Origin: Gracilimonas sp.
Lineage (GTDB): Bacteria > Bacteroidota > Rhodothermia > Balneolales > Balneolaceae
DNA: 64,000 bases
Reading direction: 5' to 3'
Assembly: GCA_022450045.1 (NCBI GenBank)
Contig: JAKURD010000019.1
Location: 1-64,000, forward strand
A program made the position numbers and the translations under genes. The notes under the pieces are model-generated. The model worked only from the letters and a program-made list of their open reading frames with translations. It was not told where the DNA came from and ran no database searches. This document shows positions 39,101 to 48,047 of the stretch, one piece after another; positions within the stretch are counted from its first letter, which is position 1; every line of letters begins with the position of its first letter.

Positions 39101-39598
39101 AACCAAGACAGCAATATTCACATTCATCAACTGCCTGTATGCCGCGTAGCTATGGGAGGATCTTATATGGTCATCGAGTGAATCAGAAAGTCTTTCAGAA
39201 TTAATCTTGCTTAAATTTTGGAAGATCGCGGCATCGATAAGAGCTGGGTTTCCTACTCCTGATTTTTCAAGATCAAGGGTGTCTTTAAGTTCAGGGAGGT
39301 TACTTTTTCGGCTGAACTCACGATAAAAATCAGTGAAGGATTCCGTGCCAAAATTTGTATATCCTTTCCAAAAAGAAACTCCGGCGGCTATCAATACCGA
39401 AAGAATTAAAGTCAGTTTAGTTGGGAAGGAAAGGTAAATGACATGTTCAGCAATAATCAAAGCCGTAAGTCCGGCAAAGAGTATGAGGAAGGCCCGAAGC
39501 AATAACGTACCCTTCCTTTTTGAAAGGAGGGAGCCGAAAGCAGAACGCAGGTGCTTCCGAACTTCTTCGGTTGGATTATGTATTCCGGAATTTGCCAT
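36200..39598 (-). CDS. DUF4175-family membrane protein with very long coiled coil
   Basis: 1132 residues. Membrane helices at about 30-50, 60-78 and 155-172, then periplasmic Ig-like/beta segments to about 500. Next comes a very long E/Q/K/R-rich coiled coil with a glutamine-rich part (MQQMIEQLQQSGQNQQQ near 955-975) and a short glycine run just before it. The ending FNPATPPKLTLEELEKEIQNRL is typical of DUF4175 proteins, which are found with MoxR/Bat aerotolerance genes in Bacteroidota. Its function is unknown; an envelope-spanning scaffold is plausible. Low-complexity composition produces many false open frames on both strands here. Confidence 0.8.
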   Translation of the reverse strand: MANSGIHNPTEEVRKHLRSAFGSLLSKRKGTLLLRAFLILFAGLTALIIAEHVIYLSFPTKLTLILSVLIAAGVSFWKGYTNFGTESFTDFYREFSRKSNLPELKDTLDLEKSGVGNPALIDAAIFQNLSKINSERLSDSLDDHIRSSHSYAAYRQLMNVNIAVLVVFLITSFNFSDAARRTFSFWETFKKPNPYSFTISPGTVTLEQGSPFQVDINFDGDLIPDEVELKIKTSVEEEYRTRAMEGSGATFTSITQDLNNDLQYYVEMDGYQSQTYNADVQLRPRFSELKVTVIPPDYTGLHSTINTYPISQVRAYEGSKLNLSGTLNKEITSLQLYTNKGFSDMSVEEDSTFIHDLEVSEDDTLRFYIEDENGLTNRNPFQIVISPQGDEYPLAEIIEPEDNIREVNPSDVDILYRAIDDFGLTGASLNYELRKAYVEDPITGSITFEQPTQGDLNSYVWDLNEFELSPQDILTFWITVQDNDGYNGYKSSDSRIITLEVPSLVEYFDDIDKKEDEVETDLSDISEAFEQTREQYERFKEQMKDNPGSAGYEEKRALEQVQKQQEEVQRRIDELNKKFEELKNELSEDNMLSEETQQAYEELQKLMEEIDDPAYREALEKLREQFGEMTPEQMRQAMQNLEFNEELYKERLERTIELFKQIKLNSDLDKLARSFEDMARREGERDPQGADNTDQAKNEQLRKTLEENENLKEKIESLSENTSSKNEKEIADFQQKSKEELDVLSEEIKKEINSGDESEEGNDQQEQKNNNEQDSSGQGQSKPQNRQAKYQQLAEQTKELMSEMGQNQMRLNIAGLQYVLYSLLNVSLEQENLTTLASNTENRSQAYVTYARNQSNVEGFFDSISDSLFQLSSEIPQFSNEINKKKLEVQERLQRSLEQMSERNREQSSVASRQALGGINDISFMVANLLEELQNSEGGGSGGGGMSMQQMIEQLQQSGQNQQQLNKMLQEMINDMQGERLSQDQMERLNQIARQQNEIRKQLQELQQSGELDGDRLGSEIQRMIEDMEDTINDLRGGAADPTLVERQQNILSRMLEAEQAMQEQGEEEEREGSGPNDFNPATPPKLTLEELEKEIQNRLNDPNFTKYSPDYQRMIENYFELLKQLQEREIQ

Positions 39599-39658
39599 AG
39601 ATCACTACAAGGAAGGTGTGGCTGTTATAAAACTTAGATACTGTTTATTTATTACTCA

Positions 39659-40534
39659 TTAAAGGTCATTCAGGCTTAGCTGTTTGGAGACGGAAAAACG
39701 ATGGTTTTCATACTCAACCCTGATCATTTCGAGATGCGCATCATGCTCCAGGTATAGATTCCACTGTTTGCTTGCTGCTGTTTTTAAAAACGCATCTTTT
39801 TCATCTAACGTTTGTACCGGATACATATCATATCCCATAATCCAGGGCAGGGGAACGTGCACATGCGTTGGAATAAGGTCTGCCACAAAAACCATGGTTT
39901 TTCCTTCTGCTTCTATCTTTGGCAGCTGCTGCCCGATGGTATGTCCGTTTACACTGATGGCTGAAAGTCCCGGCTCGTATTCATGTTCTTCCCCCACTAA
40001 ATTCAGAGTACCGGAATTCTTAATGGGATCAATATTTTCTGGAAAGAAACTTGCTTTCTCCCTGGCGTTTGGATCATTCGCATTTTCCCAATGGCTATCT
40101 ACCACATGATACGCGGCCTTTGGAAAGGTAAGTTCAAGGTCATCATTGTCATTATAAAAACTGGTTCCGCCGCAATGGTCAAAATGGAGGTGCGTGAAGA
40201 TGACATCGGTTACATCCTCAAACTTGAATCCGTGTTCAGCAAATGAATTCTCCAGATTCTTCGAACTTTGATCCAGCTGATATATATTCTTCATCTTTTC
40301 ATTAAACTTGGAACCGGCCCCATTATCTATCAGATAAAGTTTACCGGTATTGTTTGATTTAATGAGCAGGCATCGCATGGTCATCGGGATCCTGTTCTTT
40401 TCATCAGCCGGGAGATCTTTTGACCATAGTGTTTTTGGTACTACGCCAAACATGGCCCCTCCATCAAGGCGGAAGTCACCGGTTTCAATGGTAAATAATT
40501 CAAAAGGTCCTAAAGTTGTTTTTGATAAGCTCAT
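39659..40534 (-). CDS. MBL-fold metallo-hydrolase
   Basis: 291 residues, no signal peptide. Zinc motif HLHFDH at 115-120, then histidine in VNGHTIGQQLP, aspartate in FVADLIPTH and a histidine in YLEHDAHLEM, so the binuclear site is complete. Similar to the quorum-quenching lactonase/YtnP-like branch; substrate unknown. Distant paralogue of the protein at 1386-2186. Transcribed towards the terminator of the oxidase operon side, from its own promoter region. Confidence 0.85.
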   Translation of the reverse strand: MSLSKTTLGPFELFTIETGDFRLDGGAMFGVVPKTLWSKDLPADEKNRIPMTMRCLLIKSNNTGKLYLIDNGAGSKFNEKMKNIYQLDQSSKNLENSFAEHGFKFEDVTDVIFTHLHFDHCGGTSFYNDNDDLELTFPKAAYHVVDSHWENANDPNAREKASFFPENIDPIKNSGTLNLVGEEHEYEPGLSAISVNGHTIGQQLPKIEAEGKTMVFVADLIPTHVHVPLPWIMGYDMYPVQTLDEKDAFLKTAASKQWNLYLEHDAHLEMIRVEYENHRFSVSKQLSLNDL

Positions 40535-40607
40535 ACACTAAAAATTTGGTTCACTTGGAATATAACAATCAGCAGACAGGATTCAGAACGGGGGGATTAA
40601 AAGGCAT

Positions 40608-40637
40608 AAAAAAAGCTCCTCAACGTGGAGGAGCTTT
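40608..40637 (-). terminator. Terminator of the act-caa3 operon
   Basis: On the minus strand AAAGCTCCTC and GAGGAGCTTT pair around a short loop and run into seven T residues, 28 bp after the coxD stop. It closes a run of twelve minus-strand genes starting at 53773. Confidence 0.85.
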
Positions 40638-40664
40638 AAAATAGGGAAGGCTATTTGGCTGAGA

Positions 40665-40982
40665 TCAAAAAGAAGGAACCACATCGTTTCGATACATGGT
40701 ATCAAGTAATGTAATTGAGATCATCAGCAGAAAAAAGATGACAGCCATGATCAAAAGCATGGCGTTGAATTTAACATCCCAGTAGAGATTCATGAAAAAT
40801 GCTGCCACTAAAAATGCTTTTATCAAAGCAATGGATATAGCGGTAACTACATCAAAAGGCGGGGGAATCGCAACAAATTTTGCGACTACCACCGTTATGA
40901 TGGTCAGGATGAACAGTGTGGTTCCAACGGCCCAAAGCTGGCCTGCTGTAGAAATATGATGTTCGTGATTATGTGTGCTCAT
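40665..40982 (-). CDS. Cytochrome c oxidase subunit IV
   Basis: 105 residues with three membrane helices (about 15-33, 42-63 and 72-92). Small subunit of the caa3-type oxidase (COX4_pro/CtaF-like), thought to stabilise the complex. LWAVGTTLFILTIITVVVAK, LIKAFLVAAFFMNLYWD and the terminal pattern match the family. Last gene of the operon, 28 bp downstream of subunit III. Confidence 0.87.
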   Translation of the reverse strand: MSTHNHEHHISTAGQLWAVGTTLFILTIITVVVAKFVAIPPPFDVVTAISIALIKAFLVAAFFMNLYWDVKFNAMLLIMAVIFFLLMISITLLDTMYRNDVVPSF

Positions 40983-41010
40983 AGTCTAAAATAGTTTAGG
41001 ATAAAATGGG

Positions 41011-41661
41011 TCATTCAATGAGGTAAAGCAACGGAAAGAGAAAGATCCAGATAAGGTCAACCAAGTGCCAGTAAAGGCCTGTGATCTCAACGGGAGTATA
41101 GTACTCGCTGCTGAATTCCCCTTTCTTTGCTCTTAAGTAGATCCAGTAGATCAACCCGATACCGATAAGAACGTGTACGGCATGAACTCCGGTCAGCATA
41201 TAATAAATACTAAAGAATATAGCTGCCTGGGGATGGTCAATGCCTTCATAGGTATAATACTCGCCTGGGAAAATACCAAGCTCAAACTTATGAGCATATT
41301 CGAACCCCTTAATGACCATAAAAACCAAAGCAAGCCCAATGGTAATAAGCAGGTTGATCTTCAATCCTTTCATTTGGTCTTTTTGGGCAGACCGTATGGC
41401 CATGGCTACCGTTAAACTACTTCCGATCAGAACAACAGTGTTTACCGCTCCCCAAAAGGTGTTAAGCTCAAGTGCAGCCATTTGGAATAGTTCAGGATAC
41501 CATGCCCTATAAATGATATAAGCACAGAATAATCCGCCAAAAAATAAGATTTCGTTTACTAAGAACACCCACATACCCAATTTTGCGGTATCAAATTGCT
41601 GATCGGAATCAACAAAGTGATGATGCACATGCGTAGGGTGTGAAGTCGAATGATTCGCCAT
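41011..41661 (-). CDS. coxC: Cytochrome c oxidase subunit III
   Basis: 216 residues, five to six membrane helices. KLGMWVFLVNEILFFGGLFCAY carries the conserved glutamate of subunit III, and YYMLTGVHAVHVLIGIGLI and YWHLVDLIWIFLFPLLYL are standard. It assists proton uptake and stability of subunit I. N-terminal histidine-rich tail (THVHHHF) is unusual but short. 72 bp after ctaD. Confidence 0.94.
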   Translation of the reverse strand: MANHSTSHPTHVHHHFVDSDQQFDTAKLGMWVFLVNEILFFGGLFCAYIIYRAWYPELFQMAALELNTFWGAVNTVVLIGSSLTVAMAIRSAQKDQMKGLKINLLITIGLALVFMVIKGFEYAHKFELGIFPGEYYTYEGIDHPQAAIFFSIYYMLTGVHAVHVLIGIGLIYWIYLRAKKGEFSSEYYTPVEITGLYWHLVDLIWIFLFPLLYLIE

Positions 41662-41733
41662 TTACTTCCCGAGTTGTGTTTTTTTAGTTTGCATTTTTTT
41701 TGATTTCTACTCTTTTCTGAGCTTCAGTTTTTA

Positions 41734-43437
41734 TCAGTGATCTTTGTCTTCATTCGCCAAGCCAAGCTGAAATTCTTCCATAGGCCTGTGATAATCATAA
41801 GGACCATTAATAACCACCGGAGTGTGATCGAAGTTGTGGAAATCAGGCGGTGAAGTTGTCTGCCATTCCAAACCACGGCTTCCCCATGGATTTGAACCGG
41901 CTTTTTCACCACTCTTTAATGATTTTGCTAAGTAGTAAGCGATCAGTAAGAATCCAACTCCAAGTATATAAGAACCGATAGTTGAAGTTTGGTGGAATAT
42001 GGTAAACTGATCGATATAGTTATAATATCGTCGCGGCATTCCCTGCGATCCCATAATAAACTGAGGAAGGAAGGTCGTGTTAAAGCCGATGAAAATTAAA
42101 GCAGCTCCGACCTTAGCCTGAAATTCGTTGTACATCTTGCCGGTCATTTTTGGCCACCAATAGTGGAGCCCGGCAAGAAAGGAAATCAGGGTACCACCCA
42201 TCATCACATAATGAAAATGGGCTACAACATAATACGTATCGTGCAGGTGAATATCGGCTGAAAGTGTTCCAAGCATGATTCCTGTAAACCCACCAATGGA
42301 GAATATGAACAGGAAACTGAATACATAGATCATCGGTGTTTTCATTTCAATAGAACCCTTGTATAAGGTAGCTACCCAGTTCAGGACCTTAATACCGGTC
42401 GGAATTCCCACTAAGAAAGTCAGGAACGAGAACACAGTGGTTGCTACAGCAGACTGACCTGAGGTGAACATATGGTGTCCCCAAACCAGGAATCCAATAA
42501 AGGCAATAGCCAGAGAGGAAAGTGCGATAGCCCAATATCCAAAAATATGCTTCTTGGAGAAAGTGGTGATCACTTCTGAGATAATACCAAAGGCTGGCAC
42601 GGCCATAATATATACCGCGGGATGGGAGTAGAACCAGAAAAAATGCTGGAATAAAACCGGGTCACCGCCAAGGGCAGGATCAAAAATTCCTATTCCAAGA
42701 GCACGTTCCATGGTAAGCAGTAAAACTGTGATGGCTAATACAGGGGTTGCAAGTACCTGAATAATGCTTGTTGCATATAAAGCCCATAAATTCAAAGGAA
42801 GTTTACCCCAGGTAATACCGGGTGCCCGCAATTTGTGAATGGTAGCAATAAAGTTAGTACCGGTTAAAATGGATGAAAACCCAAGTATGAAAACCCCAAT
42901 AGTTACCCATATTACGCTCGATGAAGATTGGGTACTGTAAGGAGTGTAGAAGGTCCAGCCGGTATCCAATCCATTATTTGCAAGAGCAATGAATGTAAAG
43001 ATGGCACCAATCACATAGATATAAAAACTCGCGAGGTTAAGCCTCGGAAACGCTACATCCTTTGCTCCAAGCTGCATGGGAAGCACAAAGTTTCCAAGCG
43101 CAGCAGGGATGGAGGGGATCAGCACGAAGAACACCATAATGGCTCCGTGAAGCGTGAAAAACTGATTGTACGTATCCGCTTCAATGAAGGTTTTAGCCGG
43201 TGTTAAAAGCTCAGTTCTCAAAAGAAGGGCTAAAATACCTCCCACTAAGAAAAAGAACGTAACAGAACCCAAGTACATGAGCCCGATCTTTTTGTGATCT
43301 ACGGTAGTCATCCAGGCCCAGAGACCTTTTTCATCCGTTAAATAAGTGTTTTTGGGATCTTCGGACGGCTTGTATCGTTTTACCTTTAATGTCTTTTTAG
43401 TGCCGGTAGATGCCGGTTTTACTTCAGCTGTCAACAT
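41734..43437 (-). CDS. ctaD: Cytochrome c oxidase subunit I, A2 type
   Basis: 567 residues, twelve or more membrane helices. Reduces O2 to water and pumps protons. Heme a ligand H97 in [10 protein letters not shown]; CuB site in [11 protein letters not shown] with the crosslinking tyrosine; the WGHHMFTSG histidine pair; heme ligands in [12 protein letters not shown]. The D-channel glutamate of A1 enzymes (GHPEVY) is replaced by the YS pair (YSHPAVY), which defines A2-type oxidases such as the Rhodothermus caa3. The stop lies about 70 bp before coxC; the start follows coxB by one base. Confidence 0.97.
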   Translation of the reverse strand: MLTAEVKPASTGTKKTLKVKRYKPSEDPKNTYLTDEKGLWAWMTTVDHKKIGLMYLGSVTFFFLVGGILALLLRTELLTPAKTFIEADTYNQFFTLHGAIMVFFVLIPSIPAALGNFVLPMQLGAKDVAFPRLNLASFYIYVIGAIFTFIALANNGLDTGWTFYTPYSTQSSSSVIWVTIGVFILGFSSILTGTNFIATIHKLRAPGITWGKLPLNLWALYATSIIQVLATPVLAITVLLLTMERALGIGIFDPALGGDPVLFQHFFWFYSHPAVYIMAVPAFGIISEVITTFSKKHIFGYWAIALSSLAIAFIGFLVWGHHMFTSGQSAVATTVFSFLTFLVGIPTGIKVLNWVATLYKGSIEMKTPMIYVFSFLFIFSIGGFTGIMLGTLSADIHLHDTYYVVAHFHYVMMGGTLISFLAGLHYWWPKMTGKMYNEFQAKVGAALIFIGFNTTFLPQFIMGSQGMPRRYYNYIDQFTIFHQTSTIGSYILGVGFLLIAYYLAKSLKSGEKAGSNPWGSRGLEWQTTSPPDFHNFDHTPVVINGPYDYHRPMEEFQLGLANEDKDH

Positions 43438-43438
43438 A

Positions 43439-44383
43439 TTAATCTTCTAAAGTTTTAATGTATTCAATAATATCGGAGATGTCGTCATCACTTAGGCGAC
43501 CTTCATAACTAACCATCTGGTTTTGATAACCTTCTACAATTTTCGCGGAAGGGTTGAGGATGGATTCTCTAATGTAATTCTCATCAGCGGTCAGTGTAGT
43601 TCCATTGGTCATCGTTTCTTCACGGCCAAAAAGTCCCTGGAAAGAAGGACCGATCTTCTGGGAGCCATCTACCGAGTGACAGGTCACACATCCCTGAATG
43701 CTCACCAGGCTTTCACCTCTTTCGACGGGAGTTCCGCCTCCGCCAGTATTTTGTTCATCAAGCCAGGCTTCAAAGTCCTCTTGAGTATGCGCTACTACTG
43801 TGGCTAACATATCTGAATGTGAGGTTCCGCAATATTCTGTACAAAAAACCTGAGACTCGCCTTCTTCCTCTGCCTGAAACCACACAGTGGTATATCGGTT
43901 AGGGAGTACATCCTGCTTAATACGATAGTCCGGCACAAAGAATGAGTGCAATACATCCTGTGACTGCATCACTAATTTAACGGGGCGGCCGGCGGGCACA
44001 TGAACCTCATTTCCAATCTGTGCTCCATTTTCATAGCTGAAGGTCCATCCCCACTTGTAAGCAGAAACATGGATCTCATACGCGTTATCAGGCGGGGTTT
44101 GAAGGTTTAGCCATCCTTTGTATCCCCATCCAAATACGATGAATACCAAAAGAAGAGGTATAACCGACCAGGTGATCTCGAGCTTATTGTTGTGGGTGAT
44201 AAGTGGTGTTTCGTCGTCTTCAGACTTGCGCTTATACTTTATCGCAAAATAGATCAGTGCGATGGTTACACCGGCAAGAATGATGAAGCTTACGATGTGG
44301 ATGAAAGCCATCACTGCATCGGTACTTGCTCCTGTTAATGGAGATTCAAGCTCCGGGAGCATAAAATCGAATAAACTGCCCAT
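43439..44383 (-). CDS. coxB: Cytochrome c oxidase subunit II with fused cytochrome c domain
   Basis: 314 residues. Two membrane helices (about 26-50 and 73-92), then the CuA cupredoxin domain with H146, C181, E183, C185, H189 and M192, and a C-terminal cytochrome c domain with CVTCH at 232-236 and a methionine ligand near the MVSYEGRLS stretch. The fusion makes this a caa3-type oxidase that can take electrons directly from the Act complex. Its heme domain is clearly similar to the second domain of ActE (47007-48047). Confidence 0.95.
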   Translation of the reverse strand: MGSLFDFMLPELESPLTGASTDAVMAFIHIVSFIILAGVTIALIYFAIKYKRKSEDDETPLITHNNKLEITWSVIPLLLVFIVFGWGYKGWLNLQTPPDNAYEIHVSAYKWGWTFSYENGAQIGNEVHVPAGRPVKLVMQSQDVLHSFFVPDYRIKQDVLPNRYTTVWFQAEEEGESQVFCTEYCGTSHSDMLATVVAHTQEDFEAWLDEQNTGGGGTPVERGESLVSIQGCVTCHSVDGSQKIGPSFQGLFGREETMTNGTTLTADENYIRESILNPSAKIVEGYQNQMVSYEGRLSDDDISDIIEYIKTLED

Positions 44384-44392
44384 TAGTTAAAT

Positions 44393-45214
44393 TCAGTTTT
44401 TGAGTTTTGTTTTTTTGCGTTTTTCGCGAAGCCAAAGCGAACCCAAGAATATACCGAGAATTATCAGTGTAGCCAAGCCACCAAGCTTCATAATATTAAT
44501 TGCTACCGGCACATAACTGCCGGAATCAGGATCATATTGGTAACAGTACATGACAACTTTGTCTATGGTGCTTCCAATCTTTCCATCTGCGGCCTCATAT
44601 AGAGCGCTGCGAACATTAAATTCATCGTAGGAAACACCGTACAAATAACGGGTGATCTTTCCACCGGGACTCAGAAGCATTATAGCCGCACTGTGGGCAA
44701 ATTCTCCGGTTCCCTCTATTTCTTTGTATCGAAACCCAACGGCTTCAACGACCTTATCGATCTGACTTTTATTACCTGTCAAAAAATACCAGCCTGCTTT
44801 CGTAGCAGAGTCCATTTGGTTCAGGTAATTTTGCTTCGACCTGGCTGCCAGTTCAGCATCTTCCTCAGGGTCAATACTGATGGATAGAACAATAAAATCT
44901 TTTCCCGGTTTCCACTGCAGGTCTTCAATTACGTTGATGGTTCCATCCAGAACCAGCCCGCATAACATAGGGCATTCGTAATATAAAGGATTCAATAAAA
45001 CAGGCTTTCCTTCCTCAAGCAGGTCGCTTAAAAGCACGCTGTCTCCGTTCGAAGTTGCAAACTTAGCATCCAAAGGGATGTAGTCTCCCAAATGTTCTTC
45101 TACGCCAAGATTTTGCAGCGCATCCGGTTGTTCACGATTTAGCTGCGCTTGAGCAGCCTGTGAAGTCAGAAACACTGCAAGCAACATAGGTGCTAACAGT
45201 GTAAAACGTCTCAT
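44393..45214 (-). CDS. SCO1/SenC copper chaperone
   Basis: 273 residues. Signal peptide to about residue 23, thioredoxin-like fold with the copper-binding C81-x3-C85 (ECPMLCG) and H174 (FAHSAAIML), then a C-terminal membrane helix (LGGLATLIILGIFLGSLWL) and a basic tail, so it is tail-anchored facing the periplasm. Delivers copper to the CuA site of CoxB, encoded 10 bp downstream. Confidence 0.92.
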   Translation of the reverse strand: MRRFTLLAPMLLAVFLTSQAAQAQLNREQPDALQNLGVEEHLGDYIPLDAKFATSNGDSVLLSDLLEEGKPVLLNPLYYECPMLCGLVLDGTINVIEDLQWKPGKDFIVLSISIDPEEDAELAARSKQNYLNQMDSATKAGWYFLTGNKSQIDKVVEAVGFRYKEIEGTGEFAHSAAIMLLSPGGKITRYLYGVSYDEFNVRSALYEAADGKIGSTIDKVVMYCYQYDPDSGSYVPVAINIMKLGGLATLIILGIFLGSLWLREKRKKTKLKN

Positions 45215-45221
45215 GATTATT

Positions 45222-45758
45222 TTAGTCTGTGGCTATTCTGCTAATAGCGCTGTCAATAGGAATTCTGTAGATACCTTCTTCAAGGTCAACTACACCAAAA
45301 CTGTTTAATTCTTGTTTCTGTTCCGCCATTAAAGCACTGAAATCAGAATAGGTTACTCTTGAAGAGGCTTCTTTCTGTGCTTCAAATAAGCTGTACTGAG
45401 AAAAATAAACCAATCCGATAACAAAAATTATTACGAGGGAAGCTCCCAGCGTTGACCAAAAAATGAGTTTACCGTAATTCAGGTTATCACTCATCACTCC
45501 GTGAGAAACGGCTGCTGCAAATTCCTCATCTTCGGTAGTAATGTCAACATCTTCCACTTCACTGCCGTCATCAACATGGGGGGTGGTTTCTGCACCAAAT
45601 AAACTGGCCGCTTCTTGATTTAACTGTGCTGCCCAGGAGATCACCTCTTCTTCAGACAGATCATGCTTTTCAGCAATTTTCTGAATGACAGAACGACTCT
45701 GTGAAACAGCTTCGAGTGCTACTTTAGCTTTAAATTCTGAACTATACTTTTCTGACAT
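45222..45758 (-). CDS. Membrane protein with transposase-like HTH head in the oxidase operon
   Basis: 178 residues. The first ~50 (KYSSEFKAKVALEAV, VIQKIAEKHDLSEEEVISWAAQL) closely resemble the helix-turn-helix at the start of IS3-type OrfA transposase proteins. An acidic linker follows (about 60-85), one membrane helix at about 98-120 and a short outer domain to 178. It keeps an open frame and operon spacing (11 bp after actF, 7 bp before the SCO gene), so it is a real gene, not a transposon scrap. Possibly an assembly or accessory subunit; unlikely to be a transposase. Confidence 0.78.
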   Translation of the reverse strand: MSEKYSSEFKAKVALEAVSQSRSVIQKIAEKHDLSEEEVISWAAQLNQEAASLFGAETTPHVDDGSEVEDVDITTEDEEFAAAVSHGVMSDNLNYGKLIFWSTLGASLVIIFVIGLVYFSQYSLFEAQKEASSRVTYSDFSALMAEQKQELNSFGVVDLEEGIYRIPIDSAISRIATD

Positions 45759-45769
45759 CGGTAATTCGA

Positions 45770-46981
45770 TTATTGATGATACGATTTGGAGAGACAGTCA
45801 TCCAGTTTAGGATCATTCTTCGGAACCATACTGTGCTTCTTAAAGGTATGAAAGAATAACCCAAAGAACAGGCCTCCTAATCCAAGGAAGGCTGTAATAT
45901 CCATCCAACTGAAGCTAATGCCGTGGTCGTATAATGCCGGCATGGCGATCCAGTAAATTTCTGCAAAGTGAATGATCAGTACCAAAACCGAAACTCCGCC
46001 AAGAACGGTTCTGTTCTTCTTGGCTTCACGATTCAGGAGGATCAGGAATGGTACGGCAAAGCGGAAGATCAACAAGCTGAACGCTATAAACTCCCATCCG
46101 CCTTCCAGTCTATGAAAATACCAAATAGTTTCCTCCGGGATGTTCGCATAATAAATAAGTAAAAACTGACTGAAAGCGATGTATGCATAAAATACGGTGA
46201 AAGCGAAGAACCATGCACCGAGATCATAAATATGTACTTGACGGATGGTATTTGCTAAAATCCCTTTACGCTGCATATAAAATACAAGCAAGATCATTAC
46301 AGGCCAGAATGCCTGGAAGCTGATCGAGAAGAAATACACGCCGAACATGGTGGAGAACCAGTGCGGGTCAAGCGACATCAGCCAGTCGAAACTCGCAAAG
46401 GCTATCGTAATCGCAAAAAGCGGAATTCCGGGAGCGCTCACCTTTCGAAGCAGGGAGGTCAGGCCCCAGTCTCCGGTTTTATCCATTTCAACAGATACTT
46501 TATGCAGCTTATAGCCTAAATATCCCCAGATCACAAAATATATAACCTGACGAATTATGAAAAAGGTTGAGTTAAGATAGGCCGATTTACCTGATATGAT
46601 CTTGTCAAATTCGGAGCTGGAGTAGTCTAACAGCTCGGGGTGGCTCCAGTGGTAGAGATTATGAATGCCAAGGATTATCGGGAGGATAAAAATAGCCCAT
46701 ATCCATAAATTAGCGGAGAAGGTTTCGGCAATACGCCTGAAAACAACTCCCCAGCTTGAGCGGGTAATATGGTGAAGCATAACCATGATTAAAGCAGCCA
46801 ATGCTATACCGGTAAAAAAGCTAAAGCTGACTATGTAGGAAAAGAAAAACTGATCGGCATCAAAGAAGTATCCGATGATGGTAGCGATAAGGCCAACGGC
46901 ACCGATCCCAAATAAAGCACGAGGAACTTTGCTGTCGGCTGGGAATTGTAAAGAATCTGTTATTGTAGGCTTATGACTCAT
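45770..46981 (-). CDS. actF: Alternative complex III subunit ActF
   Basis: 403 residues with about ten membrane helices, the NrfD/PsrC-like membrane subunit of ACIII. The complex oxidises menaquinol and reduces cytochrome c or the caa3 oxidase. LHHITRSSWGVVFRRIAETFSA, WSHPELL and SFDWLMSLDPHWFSTMFGVYFF are family landmarks. Lies 25 bp after actE in the conserved A-B-C-D-E-F order. Confidence 0.93.
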   Translation of the reverse strand: MSHKPTITDSLQFPADSKVPRALFGIGAVGLIATIIGYFFDADQFFFSYIVSFSFFTGIALAALIMVMLHHITRSSWGVVFRRIAETFSANLWIWAIFILPIILGIHNLYHWSHPELLDYSSSEFDKIISGKSAYLNSTFFIIRQVIYFVIWGYLGYKLHKVSVEMDKTGDWGLTSLLRKVSAPGIPLFAITIAFASFDWLMSLDPHWFSTMFGVYFFSISFQAFWPVMILLVFYMQRKGILANTIRQVHIYDLGAWFFAFTVFYAYIAFSQFLLIYYANIPEETIWYFHRLEGGWEFIAFSLLIFRFAVPFLILLNREAKKNRTVLGGVSVLVLIIHFAEIYWIAMPALYDHGISFSWMDITAFLGLGGLFFGLFFHTFKKHSMVPKNDPKLDDCLSKSYHQ

Positions 46982-47006
46982 TTTATAAGTGAATTAAGCA
47001 AAGTTC

Positions 47007-48047
47007 TTAGTTTTCGAGATTTTTGATGTACAGGATAATGGATTCTATCTCAACTTCAGATAGATAACTGTAGGATGCCATCACGCCTTGAGCATAATCA
47101 ATAGGTTTCTTGGCGTTTGGCTGAACAATAGATTCACGAATGTAGTCTTCATCTTTCGTCACGGTAATGGTTTCACCACTTTCGGTGATAACCTCACCTT
47201 CACTTCCGAATAATCCGGCCCATGTTGGCCCTATCCCACCCGGAGATCCATCTTCATTATGACAGGTTCCGCAGGCATTCGCTGTTATCGTTTCCTGACC
47301 AAGTGCAATAGTTGGTTCCTGTCCTTCTGAACTTGCTTCCCGCGCTGCAGCTATGGAATCAGCTTTGGCTTGTTCACCAGCTGCTTTTGAATTCAGGGCA
47401 GCAATATCGACATCGTATTGTTGTAATTCCTCTTCACTGATATTTTGGCTTTCCTGAAGCGCCCGAATATAAGCTACAATAGCCCATCGGTCTTCTACAG
47501 GAATCTGTGTTGCATAAGAAGGCATGGTTCGCACACCGTCATAAATAGCGGAGTAAAGTTCGCCGTCCGAAAGGTCTCTTACGCGTTGCTCATGATAGGA
47601 GGGAGCCGGAACGTATCCATAATTTCCTTCCATAATGATACCATTGCCTGCACCGGTTTGGCCGTGGCAGGGCGTACAGTAAATTTCATAACGCTCTTTA
47701 CCGCGGTAGAGGAATGATCGGGTGAGATCTACAGGAATACTGTCGATAAAATCTCCGTTCTCATCTACGCCTTCATAATACTCTGTATCCAATTTGGCTA
47801 ATCCACGAGCCACGGTTCCTTCCACAGGTTGACGCATTGAGCGGCCATCCGCAAAGAAGTTATTAACTTCCTGGGCTTCTTTTCTCGGCTGTTGATCCAT
47901 ATTCATATTTGGATGAACAGGCGGCTTTTCTGAAAGCTGCCCTTGACAAGCCGAGAGGGAGACTCCGAGGGCAACCATGCCCGCAATCTTAAACATTTCT
48001 TTAAAATTCATTCCTGGAAATGATATTTGCATGTTCTTTTTATTCAT
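47007..48047 (-). CDS. actE: Alternative complex III subunit ActE, two heme c domains
   Basis: 346 residues, lipoprotein signal with lipobox LSAC (C34). First cytochrome c domain: CTPCH at 124-128 with MPSYATQIP supplying the methionine. Second domain: CGTCH at 258-262 and a YIRESI...MASYSYLSEVE pattern that is strongly similar to the heme domain of CoxB. Described ActE subunits carry one heme, so this one has gained a second domain. It overlaps the actD stop by eight bases. Confidence 0.92.
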   Translation of the reverse strand: MNKKNMQISFPGMNFKEMFKIAGMVALGVSLSACQGQLSEKPPVHPNMNMDQQPRKEAQEVNNFFADGRSMRQPVEGTVARGLAKLDTEYYEGVDENGDFIDSIPVDLTRSFLYRGKERYEIYCTPCHGQTGAGNGIIMEGNYGYVPAPSYHEQRVRDLSDGELYSAIYDGVRTMPSYATQIPVEDRWAIVAYIRALQESQNISEEELQQYDVDIAALNSKAAGEQAKADSIAAAREASSEGQEPTIALGQETITANACGTCHNEDGSPGGIGPTWAGLFGSEGEVITESGETITVTKDEDYIRESIVQPNAKKPIDYAQGVMASYSYLSEVEIESIILYIKNLEN

